DNA from: Mucor racemosus
Taxonomy: Eukaryota > Mucoromycota > Mucoromycetes > Mucorales > Mucoraceae
Direction of reading: 5' to 3'
Length of the DNA: 64,000 nucleotides
Assembly: GCA_027405735.1 (NCBI GenBank)
Contig: JAPEHQ010000005.1
Span: 806,001-870,000 of the forward strand
A program made the position numbers and the translations under genes. This document shows positions 1-12,729 of the stretch, in pieces. Below the pieces are notes generated by a model that worked only from the letters and a program-made list of their open reading frames with translations, was not told the origin of the DNA and did no database searches. Every line of letters begins with the position of its first letter. Position 1 is the stretch's first letter.

Positions 1-1085
1 TATTTAGCGCAATTAAAAACCTGCTAAATTGCAAATTTCAGCCAATGTAAAAGCTGTATTACAGCGCCTGAACTATAAACTAAGCAAAATAGGCAATATC
101 TGTTACTATAATAGAAACATAAAATTTTATACTAGAAAAACCGTCTGTAATACCATACATTTATTAATAAATTGCAAAAACGAGCCCGTAGTAGAGCGAC
201 GCCGTAATTGAGCATAGCAAGATTGTATTTCTAAGTCTCTTGTACTATGGTATATCGAAGTTTTAAATAAAAAAGCGTTTCTCTTTTTTAACTTTTCCTA
301 TATTTAACCACATACGGTCTGAAAATTCAGATTTTGTAGCGGACATTTTCGGGGCTCATTTTATCCTTACCAACACTCATGATTTTGATCAAAAAACAGA
401 AAAATCAAATTTTGATACCAAAATCAACGTTTAAATATACTACATTGTGAGACAAAATTGTAGCCATAGCTAATACACATTTTATAAAAGCTTAATATTA
501 AATGTTAAGTAATGAAAATTTGCACTTTTGCCCCAAAAACGGAATTTTGGTTAAAGGATTTTTATGTAATATTTTGCAATAAAAATATTTTTTATTTTTT
601 ATTGAGCAAATAGAGCGCTAAATGTTGTATATGTGTATATTTTTTGTTTTTATAATTAGTAGTATAATTAACACTAGATTTGCAAAACCAGAAAAAAAAA
701 ACTAAAAAATGTCAAAATTGATGGTCTGGACAAAAATAATTTTCTAAATTAATATTCCGCTTATAAACCTTGTAAGTCTTAAAAATAAGAGATTTTATAA
801 TACTTGAGAACTTTTTCAAGAATTAATGGTGCTTTACCTACTTGATTTAAGCTTATTACTGTAAATCTTTATACATGTTAATATTGTGTGGTAGTTTATT
901 TGATGACGATATAGCCTTGCTTTATAATTAATGCGCTAGAGGTGATTTACATTAAGTTTTATTGTTACCCATCCAATATCATAAAAATAAAGATGGTCAT
1001 CACTGGGACCTATTGCCACGTTTCTACCCTCTTTGTCCCAAGCCAATTTATTCAATGATTTACCAGAACAAACGTACTTTTGACC
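1..1085 (+). repeat. R1 repeat, partial copy at window edge
   Basis: This stretch aligns along its length with 18527-19600 of R1 copy A (same orientation), with 42870-41800 of copy B, with 45640-44560 of copy D and with 63131-64000 of copy G. It is cut by the window start and loses similarity near 1085. It includes the dynein-like captured exon on the minus strand at about 960-1080, here without a frameshift. I see no intact gene in it. Confidence 0.85.
960..1080 (-). pseudogene. Captured exon fragment resembling cytoplasmic dynein intermediate chain (R1-borne)
   Basis: On the minus strand a short open stretch reads SLNKLAWDKEGRNVAIG followed by a SDDHLYFYDIG segment. This resembles the last WD repeat of cytoplasmic dynein intermediate chain, where the human family member has an ALNRV..W...G..IAVGDSEGQ..IYDVGE pattern. 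It is followed by a GT that sits like a splice donor. The same fragment recurs in R1 copies at about 19480-19590 (-), 41818-41921 (+) and 44563-44680 (+), each with its own mutations. I infer an ancestral capture of a host exon by the repeat. It is a remnant, not a gene; the family assignment is by eye only. Confidence 0.5.
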
Positions 1086-1754
1086 TATAAAAATTGATTT
1101 ATTAGTAAAATCAATTAGCAAGTAATAATTATGGTGTATGTACCTTTGATAGTTGGTAGTGAGATACAAGACAACATCTTGTTTTCCTCTTCTTATTATT
1201 AGCTGTTGGCCACTAAATAGAAATAAGTGTTTTTTAGAAACTAAATAGACTAACATGAGCTTATTCATTCATTCAAATCAAGCCAATGCTATTGATACTT
1301 ATAATCACCAGTTTTTCTCCAGGTAGATATCGATTTCAGACCAAAAAAGATTTGATTATAACGTAGATAATGGAACAAATTGATTAAGTCCTGGACTCTT
1401 TTTTTGTTCGAAAAAGATATTATAACGTGCCCTAACATTAATAGTCAATAATTTATTTTCAAATAAACAATAGGAAAAGCATGTAATTGTACCTGCTACT
1501 TGATTTCAGTTTATAAAAAAATATTAGTCATTTTGTTGTAGTTTTAAAAGTAAATAAAAGAACTGTGGAAAGAGTAGTAGGGAAGAAAAAAGATTTTGTG
1601 TTCCAAACAGAAATTTACAAAGGCATAGTAAATACTTTCAGTATTACCAAACAGGTTGTTGTCGTTGTTCCCATTTGTTTCCCAAAAAAAGAACATGGGC
1701 AGAACTCTTTCAAACCCGAAATTTTAAGTTGATATATCTCGTCAATAAGAAGGC
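1086..1754. other. AT-rich intergenic stretch, no gene seen
   Basis: AT-rich sequence between the R1 edge copy and a solo LTR. No splice-consistent or conserved reading frame was recognised on either strand. Confidence 0.5.
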
Positions 1755-1759
1755 AATTC

Positions 1760-2154
1760 TGATATATCAGAAGTTTACCCAGATGTAGAAATCCAGGAAC
1801 AACTATTAAAATCCAACATGGCATGACATTTAGTAACTCATACTAAATGTCATACATAACCACTAGCATTAACAGCGACTGTCAGGAACCTTCAGGAGCA
1901 CTTGGCAACAATGAAACATAAGCAATCCTACATCTCATTCAAATGATACAATCACAGATTCCCAATTCCACAAATTCCATTGTATATGATTCGTTCCCAA
2001 ATCATATCAAGTACCTCAATACCCGGCAATTCATTAATAATATTAATAATCATATAACTATCATCTAGAAAACATATAAATACGAAGCATCAATGGATTA
2101 ATAAAATGTATCTTTTAGCAGAGTATTTTTATATTAGTATCTTTTGATATAACA
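1760..2154 (+). mobile_element. Solo LTR, family LTR4
   Basis: The element starts TGATATATCA and ends TTTTGATATAACA, so it has TG...CA termini with a short inverted repeat. It is flanked by the direct repeat AATTC at 1755-1759 and 2155-2159, the 5-bp target duplication expected of integrase-mediated insertion. A TATA-like ATATAAATA lies near 2075 and an AATAAA-like signal near 2100, which sets the plus orientation. A second copy (392 bp, minus) lies at 39428-39819 with its own duplication, CATTC. No retrotransposon interior is adjacent, so it is called solo. Confidence 0.85.
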
Positions 2155-2159
2155 AATTC

Positions 2160-4194
2160 TGTTAAATCAGAGTAACTCACATCTGCTTTAAACCATTCAA
2201 ATTATCTTCGGTATTAATTATATTATGGTTGTTATACCTTAGTAAATTGACTAAGAAATCTTGATCTCATTGCTGTGCTCATCTGGGCTGCCTGATCGAC
2301 ACAAAAGTTTTTATTCTGCCCATCTGTGCAGATCATTATGCCCATTGGAAGCATAGTTCAGCCGTAGTGAATTATTCTACAGCCAAGTCATCTATACAAA
2401 CTCTTCAAAGTTTGAATATAACAATGATGCCGGATCTCGCCTAAAATTAAAAATAGAGTATTTCTACAATTTTTTCAAACATTTTACTGGTTTACATTCA
2501 TTTTCAAGAAAATTCCATAAGGAAAACAAGCATTTTTTATAAATGACCCTTACATTCAATTATATTTCTTTCTTTCTTTTTGTGTTTACAGCGTAAGCAT
2601 GTATTTTCTATTGCATGTAAACGGTTTTTTAAGCAGGTTTTATTAATATTTCGATATTATTATGTTGAAATATAGCACCAAATCTAAACGATATGCTCTA
2701 CATTACTACATATCATGCAATAAAATCGGTATTTCTGCGAACATTTTCTCATATTTAACACAAATGTAAATCATTTATTTTACCATTTAACGACTACTTA
2801 TAATGCACAGTAAGTTATCAATAAATTTGAGATGCTATACTACTACTAACATTTAGTCTTAAAGTATTATATAATATTCTATTATATCATTTCTTTTGAG
2901 AGTTGAAACATGGTAATTAAAGATATAATAATGTGTGCATGAGATTGTCTATTAACCTTTTGACTACTTTGCTGGTGTAGATACAAATATGCTTATAAAA
3001 AGTAAGTACTCATTTGAATATAATCATAAAATAGCATTGCTAATATATAAAATCCATACTTTTTAGTCGGTTTTTGAGGCTTTTCATTTTCCCATTGTGT
3101 AGCTTAGGAATGGGCTTCGATTCGAGTTTGAATCGAGTTTTAACGGAAACGGCCATTCGATTCGAGTTGGAAAACGGCCCGTTCTTTTGTAACCCAGATA
3201 AAAAACGGGGTGGGAGCAAGTATTGGTTTGCCTTAAGGAGGCTGTTAATAGCAACATTGTCAAGTTAATATGGGATTATGAATTGATAATAGCATATTTG
3301 ACAGTTTCACAACTTGAAGTATTTTTTCAATCCTGTTTTCGAGCTTAGCTAACAAAAAAAGAAAAGAAGAAACTCGAATACCCTCATTCGAGTTTGCATA
3401 AAAAACGGCCCGTTAAAGCAGTCAAACTCGGTTAACCGTAATACGATGCGTTGTTTGTGAAATCCTAGTGTAGCTTGTAAGTATTTCATATTAAATTTAA
3501 TAATGATAGATAAAGACATGCTAATAGTATTTTTAAAATACATAGGTTGCTTTATTGTTATGAGGAGGCTTAATTTTTCTTTTATTGGTTCAGTATCTAT
3601 ACCTATGCTCTGAATGCTACACGTCTATATCTATTTTATCAATCATCATGGTATCCCTTTTATTGGTTTTTCATGGTACAGTTTAATCAAACAAAGAGTA
3701 CTATTTTATTTTTTAATACAATAAACAAATTTATATATTATATAAGCATTTGATCCAAATTTTTTTTTTATAAATTTGCAAAAACCAAAAGCCATAAATA
3801 ATATTGACGCGTGCATTAATTTCAAAAACGCACGTATTCCTCAACTATAGTTTTGCGTGCAATTATTTCGATTGCTTGCATTTTTTTTATTTGTCAGTGC
3901 TTTTATTTTCCACGCATTCTGCTGTGAAAAGCTATGCATAAATTGCACGCGCGTGAGGTTTTTAAGAAAATAATTGCACAAATTTCCTACATAGTGATAA
4001 TAAGATCTTAAAACAAGATATTCGTAGTTTAGTTCCTAGTTTGGGAGTATATACCAGTGGTACAATTTGACACTTCAATGTTTTTACGATTTAATATTTC
4101 TAGATCTTAGATGATACCTAAAATCAACCTGATCACTAGACAAACTTGATATACGTAGTTTACTACAACCCCCTTTAATGAGTGATGAGTTTAA
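2160..4194. other. AT-rich intergenic region with a GC-richer motif cluster
   Basis: I recognise no gene here. Between about 3115 and 3440 there is a denser cluster of TTCGA/CGAGTTTG motifs and two copies of the 11-bp palindrome AACGGCCCGTT, at about 3174 and 3403, in an otherwise AT-rich background. This may be a small decayed element. The rest is AT-rich without conserved frames. Confidence 0.4.
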
Positions 4195-4390
4195 TCACGA
4201 ATAACATATCTTGGTCTCATTAGTTAAAAGCTGTTTTTGAAGGAATTTAGCACAGGTTTCAAAGAAAAATCTCTCTTCTTCTACTTTAAAAAATAATGCA
4301 ACTAGAAAAATACTCGTAATCGATGAATATTGATCCAAATGGACTGAGAGATTCAAAATATATATTAAATTTTATTATTAGAAAGTGTTA
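4195..4390 (-). repeat. R2 repeat, partial copy
   Basis: The sequence from a GCTGTTTTTGAAGGA segment through a CTTCTTCT tract to a TTGATCCAAATGG segment is similar to 47710-47890 and, in reverse complement, to about 16800-16960. These three places define a second dispersed repeat family (R2) different from R1. It is diverged and carries no intact gene. Confidence 0.6.
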
Positions 4391-6132
4391 GTATATATGG
4401 CTTAATTTTGTGCCGAGATATGAAGGCTCAAAGTTTTTAATTTTTAGTAGTGAAATAGCGGTAAAAACGAAAGATTAGCGCTAAAAAAAATCATTTAAGA
4501 GATACGTTATTTCAGAAAACGCATTTTTGGATTATACTTGAACGTTTCAATTACATGTATATACATTTTCATTTGTCGTTATTTAGTGAAAAGGAAACGT
4601 TGGGCAGGGATCATAGATTGATGATCTTATTATTGAAGAAAATGCACAGAGCACCAAATTTTTGGTGTTTTATACAACAGGTGATGAATAGAAATGTTTT
4701 TTAATAGATTCATTGCTCTTTACAACTCTATATACTTGATTATATCATCTATATGTATTGATATATAATGTCACAAGCTAGCAAAATAACCCATTTTAAT
4801 GAGCAAAAGTATAGGCATTTTGTATACAATTGAATTGTTTCATTTATTGTTTCAAATCTGCCGTATGTAGTTTGATAAAATAAGGTAAATCATTTTAAGA
4901 TTTTATGTTTTGAGATGTAGATGAAAGACTCAAACGAGTAAAAATAAACTTCTGAAAAGCTGATGCTTGCCACTGAATACCCCTTTTCAACACTTTGAAT
5001 GCGGTTAATGGATTTAGTATTGACAGCGCAGTAATCTATTTGACACAACTCAGAATACGTATAGTGAATAAACCAGAATGTAAGCATTTTGATAGAAGCG
5101 GCTGATGCTGTTTTGCAAGTTCATATACCAATTCTTTCCCCTCCTCTTTTCTCAGCAAAATAAAAGCTAAAAATCAGACGTGATATCGAGTACGGAACAC
5201 GGAAAGGAAATACTAAAACGTGTATTCAGAATACATATGATATGATAATTAATTAGGATTAAAGTATCGTAGCACGATAGTAAACAGGTGGGTTAGACCA
5301 TTATTAATTATAGCCACAGTTGATGGTTTCACTCAAATAAAGTTAGAATAATTACCTCGTTCTTATCAATCATTGTACAGAAAATATATCAAATTTTCCA
5401 TGTACATAATTGAGTCAAGTTTGTCGGATGAAAATAGAAGCGCATACATATACAGGATGATATACCATAACATCATCATTATCATCATTAGAAAGAGACT
5501 AATCTCGTTATTCAACATTATGTTTAAACCAGGAACTTGACATCATATGCCAAGTTTTTTTCAAAATAGAAATGATAAAATGTGCGTGTATATAAAATAA
5601 AATTCAAGAGGAGAAGCACACATGTACATCGGGTTACATCCATCGTGGCGGGGGAGCTATGCACTGGGTTCTTGTTTGTATATTTCTAGCCGCAGCGAAA
5701 GCTATTTATAATGCATAATTACTTTAAAGAGTGTCGGATAAGAGGCAAGAAAAAAAAACTAGTTTTATCATCTCCTAAAATGTACAGATTGAGTAACATT
5801 ATGCCACTTTGTAATATAAATTAAAATATGGATATTTCTAGTAATGTAGTCAATAGTTCCATTAGTTTATATTTGTTTATGTCTATGTTACATGTGAAAA
5901 AAAGATTGGATGAAATTGATTGCTTTAATATACATATAAAAAAAAAGGGGGGGGGGAAGCTTATAATGATAATAATCAGCGTAATGGTAATAAATAAAAT
6001 GGGAGTTTGCATATAATACATAAAGAATAATGGTCTTAAAAAGAGAGAGTGTTGTGCGAGAGTGAGAGAATGAAATAAATAATGGTATATGAATGATGTT
6101 TGGAATAAGTAAGTCTAAATAGTTTCAAGTTT
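4391..6132. other. AT-rich intergenic region, no gene seen
   Basis: No supportable coding region. A run of A followed by ten G near 5939-5957 and several short open frames without family resemblance are present. This is the 3' flank of the kinase gene, whose poly(A) site should lie just below 6133. Confidence 0.5.
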
Positions 6133-7471
6133 TTACTTTTTTCTTGATATAGTGCAGATAGGTTGAACACCATCTGTATGCTTGTGAACTTGACCATAAG
6201 AATCAATTGAATCATGACAAACAGCAATAGATTGTAAATAAGGATCTGCTAACAATTCACTGGCTGTAATACGAGTTTTTGGATTTGGATCAAGCATTCT
6301 ACGTAAAATTCTTTTCTGATGATTTGATAATGAACGAAACAATTCAAATGTTTCATTCTTTTCAAATGCACGGATATATCCACAATAAGAGCTATCAGAT
6401 TTCCTTGCTTTATGCCATGCAAGGCCACCTAAAGTAATACAATAAAAGACAATACCGGCAGACCAGACATCAGCAGCAGCACCACAATATTCTTTTTCTT
6501 GAAAGGCTTCAGGGGCAATGTAAGGTTCAGAACCAACAAGACCTCTACTTGAACGACATTTAGATTCCCAAGGAAAACGATACACATCAGAGACACCAAA
6601 ATCAGTAATTTTGAGTTTACCATCCATGGTTAATAGTAAATTTTCAGGTTTAATATCACGGTGAGCAACACCCATTGAGTGAAGATACGATAAGCCCTGA
6701 ATCATTTGTTTGAAACAACAAGCTTTTTCGATTTCAGTCATACGTTCTGCCATGATACGAGTAAACAAATCACCACCAGGACACTGGAAATGAGTTTTGT
6801 TATGTTAGGAATGAAGTTTGTCATATAAACAAAAATTTAATTATATACATTACATATTCCATCACTGTACAGTATCTCTTTTTGTCGTCTAAAACTAAAT
6901 CAATAGTTTCGACAACATTTGGGTGTTGAAATGTAGATGAAATACAAAATTCACTAGTTAATTTCTTCATGTAATCTTTATCGCTTTCTTGCTTTTGCTT
7001 TTTACGGAATTGTTTGATAGCATAAAGTTTTTCTGATCTACCATCTTGATCTAGCTTACGAACCACCATAACAACGGCAGTTGTACCTTGACCAAGTCTT
7101 TTATAGCATTCACCATATTCTTTTAAACTGGCAGTATCTGCACGATGTCTTCTACCACCATTTGTAGATGATTGTCTAGAGATATTATTATTTGAATTGA
7201 TAGATGTAGCAGATGAAAGAGATGAAGGAGCTTGATTATAATAGTCAATGTTGATATTATTACATATTTTGTTGTTAATTGAGACAATTGACGAATTTGT
7301 CGATGATGTTGTGGAGCTATTTTCACTCATATTCAAGTAATTTGATGCTGATAAATTTGCTTGCTGCTTCGCAAGTTCATTTACTATTAAAGGTGATGCT
7401 CTATTGTCGGGTAACCAAATATCTCCTGGAGATAGTCGATGTTGATTAATAGAATATGTTGTAGGGCTCAT
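6133..7471 (-). CDS. Hal/Sat4-like serine/threonine protein kinase
   Basis: Two exons, 7471-6854 and 6783-6133, join across a 70-nt intron (GTAATG...TTCCAG) to give 422 aa. Residues 1-110 are Ser/Asn-rich and probably disordered. The kinase domain follows: glycine loop GQGTTAV near 127-133, the ATP-binding Lys153 in AIKQF, the catalytic HRDIKPEN at 247-254, DFG at 267-269 and APE at 296-298, so it looks catalytically competent. The DFGVSDV and GSEPYIAPE motifs are those of the fungal Npr1/Hal5/Sat4 group, which in yeast controls nutrient and K+ transporters at the plasma membrane; that role is inferred from family only. The start is the first ATG of the open frame and lies just downstream (in transcription sense) of a T/A homopolymer tract at 7499-7527. 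Confidence 0.88.
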
Positions 7472-8117
7472 AATTTTGTTTTTTGTTTTTTGTTTTTTGT
7501 TTTTTTTTTAAAAAAAAAAAAAAAAAGAGGAATTTTGAAAGATACGCAAAAAAAACCTCTCTTTATATATAAATATAATAGGAGTGTTTCTCTTTGTATC
7601 ACGCAGCAACCGAAAAAATAGTACCTTATTTGGTGTATTCTTGGCTGGCACAGAAAATAAGATTGTGAAAATGCCTCACTTGTGTCGAAAGGAGATCTGT
7701 TGTGGCTTATATATCCAATGGCACAAACGACGCCCGTGAGTCTCCGGATGTTGTATATTTCAGAGGATGCTTCCATATTTAGTGATCAGAAAAAAGTCTA
7801 TTATATACATTTACACAGCATTTCAAGGTCAACATAAATGTACACTCAGAACAATCAAATATAAGTCTAGATGGAAATAGATAAAATACCTCAAGAGACA
7901 AATAATACATCATTTGTACTTTGTGATTTTAGAGATTTCAAATAAAAGAGTCCAGCGAGAATTTAACCCAATTTACAAAAAATTATAAAGCAATATACCT
8001 TTGTGTTACAGATTTATATAGCATCCCATGATATTAAATGTTTTTATTATAATACACACACACACACACACACACACAGTGATTGATGACTATGACGACG
8101 ATTTTATCAGGTGAAAT
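7472..8117. other. Intergenic region with homopolymer tract and (CA)n microsatellite
   Basis: Upstream region of the kinase and 3' flank of Vps26. It contains an oligo-T/oligo-A junction at about 7499-7527 and a (CA)n microsatellite at about 8053-8078. No gene is seen. Confidence 0.6.
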
Positions 8118-9371
8118 TCACTTGCGATACAGGAATATTTCATGTTGTTTGAAATATCGTCTGTTTTCCTCATCAACTAGTACTAGATTTAAATAGTATT
8201 TAACAGAGAATTTCTTGTTGATGTCTATAGATAATGAATGCTCAGTGTAGATCATTTTTGCTGTAATGTATTACCTTGAAATGTGGGACCTAACTCATAT
8301 CCACCAAGAAACAATCGTATTGGTATAGTTTCTCCTTTGATAGGTGCACCATCCATTATTTCGAATTTAGCCATATTCTCACTTTCATTAAATTGATTAA
8401 GCACTATTTCACATAATTAATTTATTGTCATTTTTGTATGTAATTTGTGTAATACTTGCATGACCCTGTTGTTTCTCGTTTAATTATGGATAGCTCCATC
8501 GTTTTTATTTTGATTCTTATTAAATAAAATAAGATTCTGCCAACAATGACATCTCGTAAATGGTACCTGAATTTAGCTTTATGGTTAGTGCATGTAGTTG
8601 TGTTAAATTAAATCTTTGAAGCATGCACTCACTTGTCTTTATTGTATTCGAATTCGATATGAAGACAATCTTCAATACCAACTTCCATCTTTTTGTTTGT
8701 ACTGATTTCAATCGGTAATGTTGGGTAAGAATATACCCAAATTTCTCTTTCTCGTATAATATTAGAGAATTTTCGAGATATCTCAAGAGAAATAAAGTAG
8801 CGTAATCGTACATTTACACCATAGAAACATTCGTATTGTTTTTTCACATTTTTAAATTCAAAATTAAACACTGTCTTTTGTTGTGTTAATTCACCAGTTG
8901 ATGCTAAATCTTGTGAGAGACATAAAAATTGATGAGATTTATTTCTCTCGTGAAACAAATCTAATGAAATCGTTGTTTAATTTAACTTTTCATCATATAG
9001 GGTTTTTATATTAATTAATACTCGCCTATACTTCCAATAAAATTGACGTTTATGCCACCATGATCTATTCGTTTGCCGTCGCGTAGTTTGACTATGATCT
9101 ATAATTCATGTTTAGTATTTTAATGCTAATATATATATATATGAATACCTGGCCAGAAACTGTCTCTTCATCAAGATAAATTGGATACCTTTGCCGCCTA
9201 TTTTTTTCTACTTTAATATCGGCTTGCTTTCTTTGCTCTTCATTGTGAAACACTATATCAATATCTACTGGTGATTTCGATATTCCAAATAAACTCTTTT
9301 TTTCACATACTAGTCATTAATATACAAAGTTGAAATACAAATATCAAATAACCATATATACATACCTCCAT
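8118..9371 (-). CDS. VPS26: Vps26, retromer complex subunit
   Basis: Seven exons (9371-9366, 9295-9149, 9098-9026, 8960-8633, 8566-8460, 8403-8275, 8224-8118) join in frame to 298 aa, close to the usual ~300-330. The protein shows the arrestin-like retromer core: SPVDIDIV near residue 10, a RLRYF-type strand, the near-invariant KMEVGIEDCLHIEFEYNK, then EIMDGAP, GETIPIRLFL and a closing DINKKFSVKYYLNL stretch. Vps26 joins Vps35 and Vps29 to return cargo from endosomes to the Golgi. Exon 1 codes only Met-Glu. Two introns need GC-AG splice sites (9025-8961, GCGAGT; 8459-8404, GCAAGT); no GT alternative preserves the conserved residues as well. It diverges from the methyltransferase gene, sharing a 400-bp promoter region. 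Confidence 0.93.
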
Positions 9372-9771
9372 TATTACGTGAAGAAAAAGAGCTTAAGCTA
9401 GTGGCTTTTTTTTATTTATTTTCGAACAGCAATAACAAAAAGCATCCTTTCCTATTACAATCTGTATTGTGTGTACACATTTGTTTCAATGACCGATATG
9501 TTTGACATTTTGATGAATGATCAGCCCCGTTTGAAAACTTGCAATGCATCTTTCTATTAGAATACTTACAATATTATAGGCTAGATATAACAAGATCATC
9601 TTAAAATCTAAATGTTTGTTATGTGTGTTTCATTATGATGAACAATTTGCTTTTATTATTTAGTTTCTGATCCAAGCATATACATAATTCTTGTCTGTGT
9701 TTGAAAGCCACAAACAACAACAGCCGGAAAAAAAATCTTTTTAATCCACAGTGTGTTCATACTTTTACAAA
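9372..9771. promoter_or_regulatory. Divergent promoter region of VPS26 and the RNA methyltransferase
   Basis: A 400-bp gap separates two start codons on opposite strands. No other open frame is supportable, so it must carry both promoters. No TATA box or named motif could be assigned with confidence. Confidence 0.55.
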
Positions 9772-11283
9772 ATGTCGAAAGAAATTCATGTATTATTCCA
9801 TGTACCTGAAGGTATATTATTGATAATCTCCTGGCAGGATATCCAACTGTGTATTTAATTCAAAATAAAACCTATTAGGCTTAGAATCAATAGCAAGTAA
9901 AGACATTGAAGCCTCACTTGCAGATATTCAAGAATCCAAATATAGTTTTGAGCCCAAGACAGGCCGAGTTCATTTATTCTGTACAGTTGAAAGTATTGAC
10001 ACATTCAAACAATATATACAGAGTGCACAACTTCTCAGTATCTATAGTGTGACATTAGTTGCCTCTGAATCAGTGATACCAGCTGACATATTTAAAGAAT
10101 TACAACCCACATATGACTATATCAGCGATCAAACCAAAAAGGCACCTTGGTATAGCGTCATTGCGGAAGATCCTCACGATAAAAACACCAATTCATCATT
10201 CAGAGCTACATTTAAAAAGGAGCAAATTAAACACAAAGCACCGAGTCAGGAAATTGCCGGTTATATTGGCTTTGCATTCAGTGATTTTTTCAAACATTGG
10301 AAAGTAAAAATGACAGAATTTTCATACGAGATTGTCTCATTATGGTTTCAAACATCTGATGCTGATTATTTAAATCGTTTGGATGATCCTTTGGTGAATG
10401 ATGAATCGATCATATTGTTATTGGGTATTGATATCCCATTAAAAGATCAAAGACAAAGAAATAGAGTTTTTGTGGGACGTACAAGCTTAAATCCTTGCAT
10501 TGCTTATTGTTTAGCCCTTGTGGCAAATCCTAAACCTGGTCAGGTCATCTTGGACATGTGCTGTGGTACTGGAACTATCCCAATTGAAGGTATGAAATGT
10601 TTCTTTCTTTAACAATGATTGATTAATCTTGAATTGCATATAGGTGCATCCCGTTTTAAAGATGTTTTTTGGTTAGGAAGTGAAGGTAAATGTACAATGA
10701 TGACATTCATCTCTCTCTTTCTTTGAATACTCACATGATTTTATTTATGTTTTAGTTAAAGTCAAGACATTAGCAGAAAAAGCTTTTGGGAACGTTCATC
10801 ATTGTGAGCTTAAAAATGTAGATCTTATGCTGGGTGATGGTAGAAAAATTTGTTTTAGAGATGGTTTGATTGATTCTATTGTTTCAGGTATGTGTATAAA
10901 TGTTTGAGACTACGTTAATAGAGTGAGATATGTATGTAATGTGGTTCTTATTTTTGTTTAGATTGGCCATGGGGAATCAGAGAAAATTCATATCAACAAA
11001 TTCAGGGGGTAAAAAAAAACCTTAATGCCGAATTAGTACTTTTATGCTCAATTACTTAATCCTGTAGCTTTATCCCAAGTTTGTCAAGCAAATGTATAGA
11101 GTATTAAAACCAGATGGCAAAGCCTACATTGTCACTCAGGGTCAAAAGCTAATGAATAGAGTTTTGGATTATGACTGGTGTAAAAAAATGTGGACTGTAG
11201 ATGAGATCCTTCCTATAGGTATTGGTGGTTTAGATGCCTTTTTATATACATTATCAAAGAATACAACTTTTACTATTGTATAA
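9772..11283 (+). CDS. THUMP-type RNA guanine-N2 methyltransferase (THUMPD2/THUMPD3-like)
   Basis: Six exons (9772-9811, 9879-10589, 10644-10685, 10756-10887, 10962-11008, 11068-11283) give 395 aa. The N-terminal half (about 1-170) is where the THUMP RNA-binding region would lie. The Rossmann methyltransferase domain shows the SAM-binding motif ILDMCCGTGTIPIEG near residues 237-251 and the catalytic motif DWPWG at 309-313, matching the D-x-P-[FW]-G signature of N2-guanosine methyltransferases. A VLKPDGKAYIVTQG strand follows. Family members modify tRNA (THUMPD3) or U6 snRNA (THUMPD2); which substrate applies here cannot be told from sequence. All five introns are GT-AG, 54-74 nt. Confidence 0.85.
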
Positions 11284-12729
11284 ACTGATGGGAAAAATTT
11301 GATACAATGTAAATCTTTAGTTAGACTTGATTTATTGAATGTCGTATGTGTCGCTGCTGCTGCTGCTGTGTAACAAATAAATAGGAAAAATGACACCAAA
11401 AAATTGTACAAATTATTCAATATTTCTCAAATAAAAATGCCATCATGTAGCAAATGCTTTTATACCATTTTGAATATGGGGTAGCCACACGAAACAGCTT
11501 TGAAATAAGCCTTTTAAACACCTGTGATCACCAAACTCACCTGGGTTTGGAATCTGTTGCGGCAACAACAAGCGATGATGTGGTAATAACAACAATAGTC
11601 AATTCTGGCATGTTAGGGCATAGCAATGTAGCTTCTACCACTTTTAGCAGCTTGATAAGGTAAACTATAAAGTTTAAAGCTATATAAAATAAAGGAAGAT
11701 GTGTTTCTGTAATACTTGGGTAATTTCAAACAGCAATGGAGTTGATTGTAATATATAAAAAAAAATTGACAGTAGTTGATAATCCATTTAAGAGCCATAC
11801 AAAATATCAAAGATAGCGTACCATTTGCTACGTACCGAACATTAGAAAAAAAGTAAATAATATAAGCCAGATTTGTGATTAAATTCTTTAAAGCCAACAT
11901 GCAGCTTAAGATCGACAACTTTTGGATCCCATATTATGACACTTACAGAGTGTTTCCTAACCTTGGAATAATACAAGAACATTTCTCTAAAACCGTAGTT
12001 ACTTTCTGATATGTCGTCTTAATCTTTTGGTCATTGCAGATTAAGCGATTTGGACTCATTTTCCGTTGCACCTATAGGGGTCTATCGATCGACGTCGCCA
12101 TTTTTGAAAATTTAACTCCAAAAACGGGATTTTTATTTAACAAAACATATTCATCCTTATGCATATTTTTTTCTCACATAATAACATCAAGAAAAAATTA
12201 TATACTGATATACCTGAGATGTTCCACTTTAATCCAGAAATAAGTATCCGGAAATATCCTATTTTTTGCAGCTGATATAACGTTTTAAATGCTAATATTT
12301 CAGATTTTTACACGTATTTGCTATGTCTATGTAGAGTGGCAGCTTACTTGGATCAGTGTTTATAAGAGATCGTATTTTTAATCTTTTTCAATACAAGTGA
12401 CCAGCAAATTATAGATGCATTTTGGCGATGATTTTCTCAACACATAGTAGGTTCCGGAGGTTGCCCCCTTTGAGATCATCGGGCCAAATACGTGGTGTGC
12501 CTACTCTCATGTAAAATTGGAAGTCATTAGAATCGAAATTTGCCGAAAGAGTTATTTGTGGTCAAGTAGGTTCTAGATGGTTTCAAATGGTTTTCAAGTT
12601 TTTCAAATTTTTCATCTAATTTTGAGTCGAATTCCATTAGATTTTCAACAAAGATATGCCTTCCCTCGATGGGCCATTGGTGTCTGCCCGAAAATAAAAG
12701 AGCTCATAACGGAATACAAGTGCGTTGCC
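11284..12729. other. AT-rich intergenic region, no gene seen
   Basis: 3' flank of the methyltransferase followed by AT-rich sequence. There is a short (GCT)n run near 11353. The stretch 12040-12720 is patchily similar in style to R1 neighbourhoods but I could not align it convincingly. No gene is seen. Confidence 0.45.
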
